Assembly: GCA_963775935.1 (NCBI GenBank)
Contig: CAVZKR010000002.1
Coordinates: 620,001-684,000, forward strand
Length of the DNA: 64,000 nt
Source: JBBIPA01 sp963775935
GTDB taxonomy: Bacteria > Chloroflexota > Dehalococcoidia > GIF9 > UBA5629
Direction of reading: 5' to 3'
The first letter of the stretch is position 1. Each line of letters opens with the position of its first letter. The notes under the pieces were generated by a model. That model saw only the letters and a program-made list of their open reading frames with translations. It ran no database searches and was not told the DNA's origin. A program made the position numbers and the translations under genes. Shown piece after piece: positions 50,643 to 59,426 of the stretch.

Positions 50643-51722
50643 TTAAAATACAGCCCTCTTCTTTTGTCGCAGCAGGTAGAGAAAGAAGGGCGCTCCGACA
50701 AAAGCAGTAATAGCACCAACTGGTATTTCTGTCGGTGCCATAATAGTCCTGGCAGCAGTATCAGCCAGTATCAGGAAACTGGCCCCAGAGAAGGTAGCCA
50801 GCGGTAACAGGAAACGGTGGTCTGGTCCCCAGATGAGGCGCATTGCATGGGGCACAATTAGGCCTACAAAGCCGATAATACCACAAAAGCTCACTGCGGC
50901 AGCGGTTATTAAAGTGGCTGTTGCGAGCAGAATCAGTTTGATTTGCTCCACGTTGATGCCCAGTTGCCGCGCTTGCTCCTCATCGAGCTGCAACACGTTG
51001 AGCGGTCGAGCAAAAAGCCAAATGATGGCGATGCCAATGATTATATAGGGTAGCACCATGGTGACTTGCCACCAACTGGTCAGTGAAAATGTGCCTAGGA
51101 GCCAGGAGATGATAGCGTGGAGCTTGTCGCCTGAGACGATTAGGAGATAAGAGGTGATGGCGTCTAAGAATGCTCCCAGGGCGACGCCAGCCAAAATGAG
51201 CGTGGTCATTGGTAGTGTTTTACCTACTTTGGCTATGTAATAGACTATAGCTACCGCCACTATAGCTCCGACAAAGGCTAATAGCGGGATGCTGGCTGCC
51301 TGTAAAGGGAGGGGGATCAAAAAGCCAGCTACAGCCCCCAGTCCAGCCCCTTGTGCCACTCCAATAAGGCGAGGATCAGCTAGAGGATTGCGGAATAGTC
51401 CCTGGTATGTAGTACCGGCGACAGCCAGTGCAGCACCGACGAGACCTGCCAGTAGAATCCTGGGAAGGCGAATGTCCACGACAATAGTCTCCAGGCTGCT
51501 TGTCCAGGTTGGCTCGATGGAGATGAAAGGTAGTTTATTCAGAAGAATCTGACATATCGTGTCAAAAGAGATTGGCGTGGTGCCAATGGCTGACGTTATT
51601 ACGATTACTGCTCCCAGAAAGAAAGCCAGACCAATAATAGCGTAGATACGGCTATGCCACCGTAGTGAATAAACGGTAGCAGTTTTGGGTACGGTTATAT
51701 CTCTTAGTGATCCCAGTGCCAT
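50643..51722 (-). CDS. btuC: Cobalamin-type ABC transporter permease (BtuC/FecCD family)
   Basis: The protein has 359 residues and about ten TM helices. FecCD motifs: RLPRILLAGLVGAALAVAGTTYQGLFRNPLADPRLIGVAQGAGLGA (seen as consecutive segments), LAGVALGAFLDA and the cytoplasmic FVGLIVPHAMRLIWGPDHR coupling helix. It is first gene of the operon behind the riboswitch. No periplasmic binding protein (BtuF) gene is adjacent, so the binding protein must be encoded elsewhere. Confidence 0.9.
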   Translation of the reverse strand: MALGSLRDITVPKTATVYSLRWHSRIYAIIGLAFFLGAVIVITSAIGTTPISFDTICQILLNKLPFISIEPTWTSSLETIVVDIRLPRILLAGLVGAALAVAGTTYQGLFRNPLADPRLIGVAQGAGLGAVAGFLIPLPLQAASIPLLAFVGAIVAVAIVYYIAKVGKTLPMTTLILAGVALGAFLDAITSYLLIVSGDKLHAIISWLLGTFSLTSWWQVTMVLPYIIIGIAIIWLFARPLNVLQLDEEQARQLGINVEQIKLILLATATLITAAAVSFCGIIGFVGLIVPHAMRLIWGPDHRFLLPLATFSGASFLILADTAARTIMAPTEIPVGAITAFVGAPFFLYLLRQKKRAVF

Positions 51723-51750
51723 AGTAGTATCACCCTTTTTATTATTGCAA

Positions 51751-51785
51751 ATAAAATCCCCCTGCCATGAGCAGGGGGATTTTAT
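51751..51785 (-). terminator. Rho-independent terminator of the riboswitch expression platform
   Basis: ATAAAATCCCCCTGC (51751-51765) pairs perfectly with GCAGGGGGATTTTAT (51771-51785) around a five-base loop: a 15-bp stem whose A/T end supplies a U-rich tract. It lies between the aptamer and the btuC start, as expected for transcription attenuation when cobalamin is bound. Confidence 0.85.
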
Positions 51786-51811
51786 TTATAAACAATAAAT
51801 CCCACCCCCTT

Positions 51812-51940
51812 ACTCCGCGGAGGCAGTTGTCACTGGCAAGGCTAGTGTTCTGACTGTTACAGCAGGCGGGACTGTGCCGGGATTACACCGGCTTGCACCT
51901 AGATTAAGCCCTCGGTCTCCCTCGGGCGCCTTGAAAACTA
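51812..51940 (-). ncRNA. Cobalamin riboswitch aptamer
   Basis: On the minus strand the conserved core is present in order: an outer GGCGCCCGAGGG stem region, GGTGCAAGCCGGTGTAATCC, then CGGCACAGTCCCGC and CTGTAACAG, and a B12-box-like GCCAGTGACAACTGCC, closed by CCTCCGCGG. It precedes the cobalamin uptake and assembly operon and a strong terminator. Exact borders are estimated. Confidence 0.88.
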
Positions 51941-52059
51941 TTCAATTTGGTTACAGGGTAGCAAGAAAGTGTGAGGAAAGTCAACTTTCTGGTGATTTAT
52001 AAGATAGGTTAAGGTTAACTGGTTGAACTAAAGGTAGCTATGGTACATTGATTTAATCT

Positions 52060-52983
52060 CTAAATACCTAGATTGTCCTCTACAAAACGCATAGGAGGTT
52101 CTAATGTTTGTGCTGAATGTTCCAGCCCTTCTTTCTCTTCAGAGGTTAGCTGGAGCACCCGAACCTCCTCGATTCCGTCTTTGCCCAATACTACCGGGAC
52201 GGTCATACTTAGCCCATGAAGACCATATTCCCCTTCCAGAACGGTATTGCATGGTATCACTGCCCTGGTGTTGTTCTTAATAGACTCAACAAGGATGGCA
52301 CTCCCATAGGCGGAAGTCCAACCTGCCGTGCGTCTTGGAACGAGGGATTCAAAAGCATTTAACATGATGGGAGGCTGTTCTCTTATTCTTTTTTTGGTTT
52401 CTTCATCAAGTTTCACAGGTTTACCATCTAACCGGAGAGTACTGAACAACATGACCTGGCTATGGCCATGCTCACCAATTACTGTTCCTTGTATCCGTGT
52501 GGCGCTAACCCCTAAAGCCTCAGCAGACCACATTCTGAAGCGTATTGAATCATTAAGAGAATAACCTACATATCTCCGGCGATCTTTATCAGGGCTCATC
52601 AGGTACATCGCATAGTTCAAAGGATCAACGGGATTCGTTTCCATGATTACTATTGCCTTAGGGCAGTACTGGTTGATTTTTTCAGCAGTGGTTTTGATGA
52701 TAGGCATGCTACTGGGCAACAGCTCTGCTCGAGATTTTATGGCACCAGAGGGTGCCCCGGCAGTCATCAAGACAATATCAGTGCCCTCCATATCCTCATA
52801 GCTGCCCTTTCTAACCACTACACCCAGACTGGCACCCACAGTAACCAGGTCCAGCCAGTGAGCCTTCAGCGCGTTCTCAAAAGGGTCAATCATCAGTATT
52901 TCGTCGGCTAATTTTTTATTGATCAGGTTGAAAGCAGCGCAAGAGCCTAAAGTACCGGCAGCACCAATAATAGTAATTTTCAT
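52060..52983 (-). CDS. Malate/lactate dehydrogenase family protein
   Basis: The protein has about 307 residues. The ATG at 52983 (MKITIIGAAGTLGS) has AGGGAGG six bases upstream; the longer reading adds 29 unrelated residues. The NAD fold is clear (GAAGTLGS, acidic DPFEN) and the catalytic His is in GEHGHSQVM, with Asn in ETNPVDPL. In the substrate loop, where malate dehydrogenases read P-R-K-P-G-M-x-R, this protein reads APSGAIKSR: the first substrate Arg is Ser and the second is kept. 2-oxoacid specificity is therefore uncertain. It stands alone. Confidence 0.82.
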   Translation of the reverse strand: MKITIIGAAGTLGSCAAFNLINKKLADEILMIDPFENALKAHWLDLVTVGASLGVVVRKGSYEDMEGTDIVLMTAGAPSGAIKSRAELLPSSMPIIKTTAEKINQYCPKAIVIMETNPVDPLNYAMYLMSPDKDRRRYVGYSLNDSIRFRMWSAEALGVSATRIQGTVIGEHGHSQVMLFSTLRLDGKPVKLDEETKKRIREQPPIMLNAFESLVPRRTAGWTSAYGSAILVESIKNNTRAVIPCNTVLEGEYGLHGLSMTVPVVLGKDGIEEVRVLQLTSEEKEGLEHSAQTLEPPMRFVEDNLGI

Positions 52984-53172
52984 GAGACCTCCCTTATTGT
53001 TACTCAATAGTTCATCGTTTACTATAGTAAGTAACAAGTAGTCAATGGAATCTGCTTTTGTCTTGAGCACATGCGATAAGCCCTATCATTAGCATCTCCG
53101 ATTTTACTACATGTGGCATAGTTAAGGTATAGTTATTTCGAATAGTATATCATATATGTACTAAGACACTGC

Positions 53173-53210
53173 TGTCATTATTGACACTATGGATAATAGC
53201 AATAGATAAT
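53173..53210 (+). promoter_or_regulatory. Promoter with inverted-repeat operator for the FadH-like gene
   Basis: TGTCATTATTGACA (53173-53186) is a TGTCA/TGACA palindrome whose right arm supplies the -35 TTGACA (53181-53186); -10 GATAAT (53205-53210) follows after 18 bp. A 45-base block including TATATCATATA upstream is repeated in inverted orientation at 58743-58790. Confidence 0.65.
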
Positions 53211-53269
53211 GATACAATAGGCAACGCTAAAAAATGTACTAATCATTCAAAACTAGAGGAGGGATTTCA

Positions 53270-55348
53270 GTGAGCGGAAGCGCAAGATTTGCAAGATTGC
53301 TTGAACCGGGTCAAATTGGCAAGATAAAGACCAGAAATCACTTGATAAAAACCGCAAATGGTACATCTTTTATTGAAAAAACAGGTTTCGTAGGCGATAG
53401 AGCCATAGCTTACTATGAGGCGCTGGCTAAGGGTGGTGTGGGCTTGCTCGTTGTGGAGTCCTGTGGAGTAGAATTTCCTCTAGCCTGTCAGCATGTCGAA
53501 GCTCAATTTCGTCTTAGTGACGATAAATATATCCCAAGCTACGCTGAATTAGCCAAGGCTGTTCACAAACAAGGCTGCCCGATAATGATACAGTTCCAGC
53601 ATGCCGGTCCATGGAATCCAACAGGGCTGCTGCCGGAACGTGATACCAAAGCCGCTTCGGCATTGACGAAAGAAGAACTGCCTGGTCCAGATTTTGCTGT
53701 TCCAAGGGCTATGAGCCGTGATGAGATTAAGGAGTATGTAGACATCTGGGCAAAGGCAGCAGAGCGCGCTGCTAAGGCTGGGTTTGACGGTTGTGAGATT
53801 AACGGTGGAACCTGTCATCAGATTAATACTTTCCTTTCCCGTATCTGGAATAAGCGGGATGATGAATATGGTCCGCAAAGTCTGGAAAATAGGGCTCGTT
53901 TTATGTGTGAAATAGTGCGCGAAGCTAAAAAGCGGTGTGGGCCAGAGTTTACAATAACATGCCTTATTAATATACGCGAATACAATCATCCTAGGGCAAC
54001 TACGACTGCAGAAGGAGTACAGTTTGCTAAACTACTGCAGGATGCTGGAGCTGCTGCTATTCAATGTCGTGCTCATATCTACGGACACCGTGAAGGATTG
54101 TTACACCCTGATAGACTCCTTTATCCAGAGAAGCCGAAATGGTTGTACACTGACCTCAAAGACCTTGATTGGAGTCGTAAAGGGCATGGCGCTATAGTGC
54201 CTTTGGCAGTAGCTGTTAAAAAAGTGGTTACAGTACCTGTTTTCTGCTCTTGTCGGTTAAATCCAGAGCTCGGTGAGAAATACTTGCGAGAAGGCAAATT
54301 AGACTTTGTTCCTATGGTTAGACGCCTTCTGGCAGACCACGAACTACCTAATAAAGTTATCGCTGGTAAACTGGAAGACATCATACCATGTACAGGTTGT
54401 CTGCACTGTATGGATGTGCGCAACAGAAATCAACCTATTGAATGTAGAGTGAATCCTGACTTAGGGAAAGAACGAGAATATTTAATCAAACCCGCTGCCA
54501 GGAAAAAGAAGGTTATAGTAGTAGGTGGTGGACTTTCTGGCATGCAGGCAGCGCTGGTAGCTACCCAGCGTGGGCATCAGGTTACTCTATATGAAAAAAC
54601 TTCCCAGCTGGGCGGATTAGTGCCCATCGCTGCTCTGGTCAAGGATCTCGAAACTGATGTACTCTTAGACCTTATTCGCTATTTCAAACACCAGCTGAAA
54701 AAAATTGGCGTTATCATTAAGATGAGGACGGAAGTTACTCCGAAACTTATTGATAAGATCAAGCCAGATGTCGTTGTGCTAGGACTGGGAGGAACGGTTT
54801 TGATCCCAGACATCCCAGGAATAAACCGTCCCAATGTCATGATCCTTACTAAATTAGATAAGTTACTGGCATTATTAGGACCTAACCTTGCTGGCTGGGG
54901 CAGTAAAATGTGGATGCCGGTCGGGAAAAGGGTTATTGTTATGGGTGGTGAGCATCACGGCTGCGAGATAGCTGAATTTCTGGTCAAGCGTGGTAGAAAG
55001 GTAACAATTGTGCATACAGGGGAGGAGTTTGCAGAAGGGATGACAGTTGACGATAAGCTACGTTTATTTCCATGGTTTGATGCCAAAGGTGTAGTCAGAT
55101 ATGGCGGAGTCAAATATATTGAGGTTACCAATAAAGGGTTGGTTATCACCACCAAGGAAGGGAAGAGGATGACTCTCGAAGCCGATACGATAATGCCTTC
55201 TTTATTCCTGAAACAGAACCTCGATATGGCCACAGCTCTGAAGGGAAAGGTTTCTGAAATCTATACTGTTGGCAGCTGTGTCAAACCTGAGCCCGATCTG
55301 ATGGTAGATGCGATAGCTGCAGGGGCGCGTATTGCTCATCAGATATAG
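53270..55348 (+). CDS. Old-Yellow-Enzyme/2,4-dienoyl-CoA reductase-type iron-sulfur flavoprotein
   Basis: The protein has 692 residues. The N-terminal FMN-binding TIM barrel covers about 1-360 (IGKIKTRNHLIKTANGTSF, HKQGCPIMIQFQHAG, GFDGCEINGGTCHQINTFLS). A [4Fe-4S] motif follows (CTGCLHCMD with a later Cys in IECRVNP). A C-terminal FAD/NAD(P) domain has VVGGGLSGMQAAL near 402 and a second dinucleotide fold with VIVMGGEHHGCEIA near 565. Relatives are FadH, trimethylamine dehydrogenase and bile-acid BaiCD: they reduce conjugated enoyl-CoA or enone substrates with NAD(P)H. AGAGGAGGG precedes the GTG start. The shared operator links it to the oxidoreductase genes on its right. Confidence 0.88.
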   Translation: MSGSARFARLLEPGQIGKIKTRNHLIKTANGTSFIEKTGFVGDRAIAYYEALAKGGVGLLVVESCGVEFPLACQHVEAQFRLSDDKYIPSYAELAKAVHKQGCPIMIQFQHAGPWNPTGLLPERDTKAASALTKEELPGPDFAVPRAMSRDEIKEYVDIWAKAAERAAKAGFDGCEINGGTCHQINTFLSRIWNKRDDEYGPQSLENRARFMCEIVREAKKRCGPEFTITCLINIREYNHPRATTTAEGVQFAKLLQDAGAAAIQCRAHIYGHREGLLHPDRLLYPEKPKWLYTDLKDLDWSRKGHGAIVPLAVAVKKVVTVPVFCSCRLNPELGEKYLREGKLDFVPMVRRLLADHELPNKVIAGKLEDIIPCTGCLHCMDVRNRNQPIECRVNPDLGKEREYLIKPAARKKKVIVVGGGLSGMQAALVATQRGHQVTLYEKTSQLGGLVPIAALVKDLETDVLLDLIRYFKHQLKKIGVIIKMRTEVTPKLIDKIKPDVVVLGLGGTVLIPDIPGINRPNVMILTKLDKLLALLGPNLAGWGSKMWMPVGKRVIVMGGEHHGCEIAEFLVKRGRKVTIVHTGEEFAEGMTVDDKLRLFPWFDAKGVVRYGGVKYIEVTNKGLVITTKEGKRMTLEADTIMPSLFLKQNLDMATALKGKVSEIYTVGSCVKPEPDLMVDAIAAGARIAHQI

Positions 55349-55419
55349 AATTTAGTTTGTTCGTATATGGGATTATCTGTAGAAGAAATAAGAGTGTAGA
55401 AGCTCGTCCCCGGATTAAC

Positions 55420-56388
55420 TCATTGAGCCTTTTTCTTACTTGCTTCGACTAAAGACTTTATGAGTTCATATCGTTCATTTACGATCCGCTGAAAATTTGC
55501 TAAATCAGCATCTTTAAAATGGGAGAATTTGCCAAGCAGCTTGGAAAATTCTTGAATCGGTCGGGGATTATCTACTTCATAGGTAAAACGGAATCTGCCA
55601 TTTTCCATTTCCCATAGCGGGAAATAGTTAGTTCTAACAGCCATACGACAAACTTGAATTGATGCATCAGTAGCTATTCTCCAGCCTACAGGGCAAGGGC
55701 AGAAAACATGAATATAAGCCAACCCCTCTTTTTTCCTTTCTTTTGCCTTTAGTAATTTCTTTACATAATCTTCCATATTGCTTAATGTGGCAGTTGCTAC
55801 ATATGCACATGGATGCATAGCCATGATAAGGGGCATATTTTTAGCAATTGTGCCTTTTCCCTTTCCTGCTATGCCTACTGGAGTAGTGCTGGTTGCAGCA
55901 CCTAAAGGAGTTGAACTGCTTCTTTGATTGCCGGTATTCATATAACCTTCGTTGTCGTAACAGATATAGATAAACTGTTCGTTTCTTTCAGCAGCTCCAC
56001 TCAAAGTTTGAAAACCGATATCAGTGGCATCACCGTCTCCAGTAAAGCATACTACAGTTACATCCTGACCGATATGTCGATAATATCTGGATAATCCAGT
56101 CGCACTGGAAGCTACACCTGTCATCACACAACTATAATAAGCTAATCTGTGCCATGCTCCGATATTTTGTCCATGTAGTACAGGAGCTGCGCAGCATGGG
56201 GTCCCTACCATGATAATATCTTTCCCCAACACTTTGGGTACTGTTCTTAGGGTAAGTTCGGCGGGGCAACCGGCGCAGAACGTCGTGCCTCCAGCAAATT
56301 GGTCTTTTTCAGTGAAATAATCAAATACTCGAGGTAGTTTTTTTTCTTTTTGGGTCATGTTTGCATTTACTCCTCTAAAGCAATCCAC
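55420..56388 (-). CDS. porB: 2-oxoacid:ferredoxin oxidoreductase, beta (TPP) subunit
   Basis: The protein has 322 residues. It binds thiamine diphosphate and a [4Fe-4S] cluster and decarboxylates pyruvate or a related 2-oxoacid. FCAGCPAELTLR near residue 38 and later Cys are cluster ligands; the TPP motif is GDGDATDIG...NEGYMNTGNQRS. It is the last gene of the gamma-delta-alpha-beta operon; the start overlaps the end of alpha by 22 bases. Pyruvate versus branched-chain specificity cannot be told by eye. Confidence 0.9.
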   Translation of the reverse strand: MDCFRGVNANMTQKEKKLPRVFDYFTEKDQFAGGTTFCAGCPAELTLRTVPKVLGKDIIMVGTPCCAAPVLHGQNIGAWHRLAYYSCVMTGVASSATGLSRYYRHIGQDVTVVCFTGDGDATDIGFQTLSGAAERNEQFIYICYDNEGYMNTGNQRSSSTPLGAATSTTPVGIAGKGKGTIAKNMPLIMAMHPCAYVATATLSNMEDYVKKLLKAKERKKEGLAYIHVFCPCPVGWRIATDASIQVCRMAVRTNYFPLWEMENGRFRFTYEVDNPRPIQEFSKLLGKFSHFKDADLANFQRIVNERYELIKSLVEASKKKAQ

Positions 56389-57557
56389 GTTACTTCTTGA
56401 TAAGGCTTGCCCAGTGAGGCGGCATAGACATTATCGATCATTCTCTCTATGTTTGGAATCGTGATGTCCATATTAGCCAGTCCATCGATGAAGCTCAGCA
56501 TAGGTACCAGCCCAACCTCTGGGGAAATTGCACGGGTTTCAATATAAAGAGGTCCGCAATTCCAGCCAAAACAGACACTCCTATCAAGGACTCCGATGGC
56601 TTTTTTCCCTTTAAGTGCCTTAGCCAGTCTCTCTCGAGGAAATGGTCGAAATAGCCTCAATTTGACTAATCCCACTTTTATTCCCTGTGTTCTCTTTGTG
56701 TCGATTACGGTGCGAGCTGTTCCAGTAGCGCTGCCTGAGGTAATAAGTAGAATATCTGCATCTTCCGTCCGGTACTCTTCGATTTGTCCGCCATAACCTC
56801 TACCGAAATACTCCTTGAATTCCTGGTCCACTTCATCGAATTTCTGTTTTGCTCTTTCCATTGCAGCAAGATGTTTATAACGGAGTTCCGTATACGGTAA
56901 CAAAATACCATGCGTGCCACAACCCATTGATTTTCCCGGTATCAGCTTTAATCGTTGTGGTTGCTGTTTTAACAACGCCAAATATTCGTCTACATCCTCG
57001 ATAGCCGGGATGTTTACGGCCTCTGCCGAATAAGAAATATAATAGCCATCATAGTTGACTACTACAGGTAACTGGATATCGTGGTCTTCAGCTAACCTGA
57101 ATGCCATTATTATAGAATCAAGGATTTCCTGACAATCCTCCACGATTATCTGAATCCATCCTGAATCACGGGTTGAAATCATATCCTGTTGCCCACAGGA
57201 AACACCATGGATTCCTGGTGTTTCACGGTTGACGTTTGCCATTACCACGGGAGCTCGATAGCCGGCGGCTTCTAATAAAGCATCGTACATATAGACGAGG
57301 CCATAAGAAGATGTAGCCGTAAAGGTTCTTCCGCCGGCACAGGAAGCTGCTAAAACAGCATTCATAGCGGAGTTTTCGCCCTCGACCTCAATCATCTCTG
57401 CGTTAATAAGTTTATCTGCGTGGAAGCGAGAAAGCTGTTCTACCACCTCGGTCTGTGGAGTAATCGGGTACAATGCAATAACATCAGGGCGGCAAAGCAT
57501 CACACCATAGGCGGTGGCAGCGTTGCCGGTTATTACCTTTACTTCACCTTTTCGCAT
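56367..57557 (-). CDS. porA: 2-oxoacid:ferredoxin oxidoreductase, alpha subunit
   Basis: The protein has about 396 residues. The core is VKVITGNAATAYGVMLCRPDVIALYPITPQTEVVE (in segments) and VEGENSAMNAVLAASCAGGRTFTATSSYGL, the pyrimidine-binding domain of PorA. The ATG at 57557 (MRKGEVKVITGN) leaves 13 bases after the delta stop. A TTG at 57566 would have better spacing from GGAGGG and is an alternative; the reading to 57629 overlaps the delta gene and is unlikely. Confidence 0.9.
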   Translation of the reverse strand: MRKGEVKVITGNAATAYGVMLCRPDVIALYPITPQTEVVEQLSRFHADKLINAEMIEVEGENSAMNAVLAASCAGGRTFTATSSYGLVYMYDALLEAAGYRAPVVMANVNRETPGIHGVSCGQQDMISTRDSGWIQIIVEDCQEILDSIIMAFRLAEDHDIQLPVVVNYDGYYISYSAEAVNIPAIEDVDEYLALLKQQPQRLKLIPGKSMGCGTHGILLPYTELRYKHLAAMERAKQKFDEVDQEFKEYFGRGYGGQIEEYRTEDADILLITSGSATGTARTVIDTKRTQGIKVGLVKLRLFRPFPRERLAKALKGKKAIGVLDRSVCFGWNCGPLYIETRAISPEVGLVPMLSFIDGLANMDITIPNIERMIDNVYAASLGKPYQEVTWIALEE

Positions 57558-57570
57558 TGTTTTCAATATA

Positions 57571-57846
57571 TTATCCCTCCGGAACCATAATAATCGCACC
57601 TTTGGGGCATTCTTTGGCACATATTCCACACCCCTTGCAATATTGAAGGTCAGGCTCGAAATGGTCGTTTTTATTTATCATACATTGGGGAGGGCAATAG
57701 AGAGAACATAATCCACAATACGTACATTTTTCTTTATCCAGCACTGGTCTTGAGGTGCGCCAGCTCCCAGTGTCTAAGAATAGGAGCAACTCATCAGCAT
57801 TTGACCAGGCACTCTCATGAGCATAACTAAATTTCCTTATTGCCAT
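57571..57846 (-). CDS. porD: 2-oxoacid:ferredoxin oxidoreductase, delta (2x[4Fe-4S]) subunit
   Basis: The protein has 91 residues with two CxxCxxCxxxCP motifs: CTYCGLCSLYCPPQC and CKGCGICAKECPKGA. It relays electrons from the TPP subunit to ferredoxin. The N-terminal SWRTSRPVLD is the usual delta-subunit lead-in. The start overlaps the gamma gene end by ten bases. Confidence 0.93.
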   Translation of the reverse strand: MAIRKFSYAHESAWSNADELLLFLDTGSWRTSRPVLDKEKCTYCGLCSLYCPPQCMINKNDHFEPDLQYCKGCGICAKECPKGAIIMVPEG

Positions 57847-58388
57847 CGTACTATCTTCACCTCTCGGAATCCTCTTTCAGTACTCTTGATATTCTTCTGG
57901 AGCATGTCTCCGCTTAAATATTCTTTCAAGGAGGTAATAATGGATTCTAGCTTCAACCATTGAGTAGTAGCTGCAAATGCCCCCAGAAGGCAGGTATTAG
58001 GAATATCCCGTCCTATTTCTTCAAGGGCAATCTGAGTGGCATTTACTACCCCCATAAATTTGAGGTTGTTATCTAATTTGGTTTCCAATGGCTTGGAACT
58101 GTTGATGATGAGAATACCTTCTGGTTTTAACCCAGCAAAGAGCGTCGATAATTTAAGTAAGGTAGGGTCGATAACGACCATGCAATCAGGATTGTAGACC
58201 TGTGTTTTTTCCCGAATGGGTTTATCATCAATACGGGTAAACGCTTGGACAGGAGCTCCCCGCCGTTCAAAACCATACATAGGAAAGCTGGCGACGCACT
58301 TTCCTTCTAATACGAAAGCACTGGCAAGCATACGCGCTGCCAGCACTGAACCCTGGCCACCACGTCCATGAATTCTTATTTCTTTCAC
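57837..58388 (-). CDS. porG: 2-oxoacid:ferredoxin oxidoreductase, gamma subunit
   Basis: The protein has 183 residues. The characteristic start KEIRIHGRGGQGSVLAARMLA, then PMYGFERRGAPVQAFTRID and NPDCMVVIDPTLL, define the gamma (CoA-domain) subunit. It is first gene of the operon. The likely promoter is at 58743-58790 on the minus strand, giving a leader of about 300 bases. Confidence 0.93.
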   Translation of the reverse strand: MKEIRIHGRGGQGSVLAARMLASAFVLEGKCVASFPMYGFERRGAPVQAFTRIDDKPIREKTQVYNPDCMVVIDPTLLKLSTLFAGLKPEGILIINSSKPLETKLDNNLKFMGVVNATQIALEEIGRDIPNTCLLGAFAATTQWLKLESIITSLKEYLSGDMLQKNIKSTERGFREVKIVRWQ

Positions 58389-58909
58389 CGTGTTCGAGCT
58401 CCTGATTATTTTTATTTCAAGCTGGTAGACTGTTTACTATTCTACAAAATTTTGAACAGATTTACTAAATGTCATTTAAAATACCAATTGGGTAACAAAT
58501 CTATATTCCGCAACGGTATATTTGAAGAAAGCTTAATAAGCTAATTGATCTCCTAGTAACGTATCATATGGACATAAGCAACAGTTTGAATGCAGCATTT
58601 CTTGTTGCAGCTAATACGCACTTTCCCCTATGGTTTCTCCGCGAGTATAGACTGGAAGCCGGATTTCTAGATAGCAATTTTCAAAATGTGATAGTATGAA
58701 AATTATCTATTGTTGGTAAGCATATAGCAGTTATAAACATACTGTCAATAATGATAGCGTATTAGAGTACTTATATGATATAATTATCAATGTGCAGGTG
58801 ACATAACCTGAGTGAGTATGCTAAAATTCATACGTATTTCTGGTATTTGTATTGAGATTACTACATAGCCGTATGGCTTAGAATATCTTTCTTGCGAGGG
58901 ATAGTAAAT
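58389..58909. other. Divergent AT-rich regulatory region between porG and the MarR gene
   Basis: About 520 AT-rich bases without a plausible gene. It contains the shared promoter/operator block at 58743-58790 and a perfect TATAAT at 58779-58784 (plus strand) that could serve the MarR gene. The Shine-Dalgarno GAGGG lies at 58896-58900. The 58400-58730 leader holds no structure I recognise. Confidence 0.6.
58743..58790 (-). promoter_or_regulatory. Operator/promoter block shared with the FadH-like gene
   Basis: TGTCAATAATGATA (58743-58756) is the inverted copy of the palindrome at 53173-53186. On the minus strand it gives -35 TTGACA and, 16 bp later, TATATG as -10, pointing to porG. The TATATCATATA and GTACT segments also match. 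It probably binds the adjacent MarR regulator. Confidence 0.6.
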
Positions 58910-59401
58910 ATGGATAACAAAGAACTAAAAAATAAGGGCCGAACTACAGTTATGGCCAACTTCGATTTATGGATACTATTAGATCAAACACGGTTTGCGA
59001 TTTCTCGGTCTCGTGAACTTGAACTTGCTCATTTTGGCCTTACTTTAACACAGGCGGGTATTCTACTTTTTCTTAAAAATGCTGGTGGCGAAGCAACACT
59101 TTATGAGATATCGAAGTCTACAATGAAGCAACATAATTCGGTATCCACTCTTATAAAAAGGATGATTGAACACGGATTGCTAAAAAAGGTGAAAAATCCT
59201 GGCGATAATAAAATACGAGTAGCTATCACCCCAAAGGGTAAGGAGTTATATGGGAAAGCACCCCGTTCCTCTATCGATATGATATTTTCGTCCCTGTCGT
59301 CTGAACAGAAACAAGAGCTAGCTTCATGCTTAAAAGTGTTGCGCAAAAAATCACGCAATTTGCTTGGTGTGGATTATAAGCCTCCTTTTTTACAGGAGTA
59401 A
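58910..59401 (+). CDS. MarR-family transcriptional regulator
   Basis: The protein has about 163 residues. A winged-helix MarR fold is visible: LTLTQAGILLFLKNAGGEATLYEISKST, recognition helix region KQHNSVSTLIKRMIEHGLLKKVKNPGDNKI, and wing RVAITPKGKELY. The ATG at 58910 has GAGGG nine bases upstream, better than the TTG 18 bases earlier. It is divergent from the porGDAB operon and probably regulates it and, through the repeated operator, the FadH-like gene at 53270. The ligand may be an aromatic or acyl-CoA compound (inference). Confidence 0.85.
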   Translation: MDNKELKNKGRTTVMANFDLWILLDQTRFAISRSRELELAHFGLTLTQAGILLFLKNAGGEATLYEISKSTMKQHNSVSTLIKRMIEHGLLKKVKNPGDNKIRVAITPKGKELYGKAPRSSIDMIFSSLSSEQKQELASCLKVLRKKSRNLLGVDYKPPFLQE

Positions 59402-59426
59402 GTAACACTATTAGTTGCACTGGTGA

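Noticed and set aside
58400..58730. Small regulatory RNA or riboswitch in the porG leader
   Set aside because: The leader is long but shows no recognisable aptamer core or terminator.
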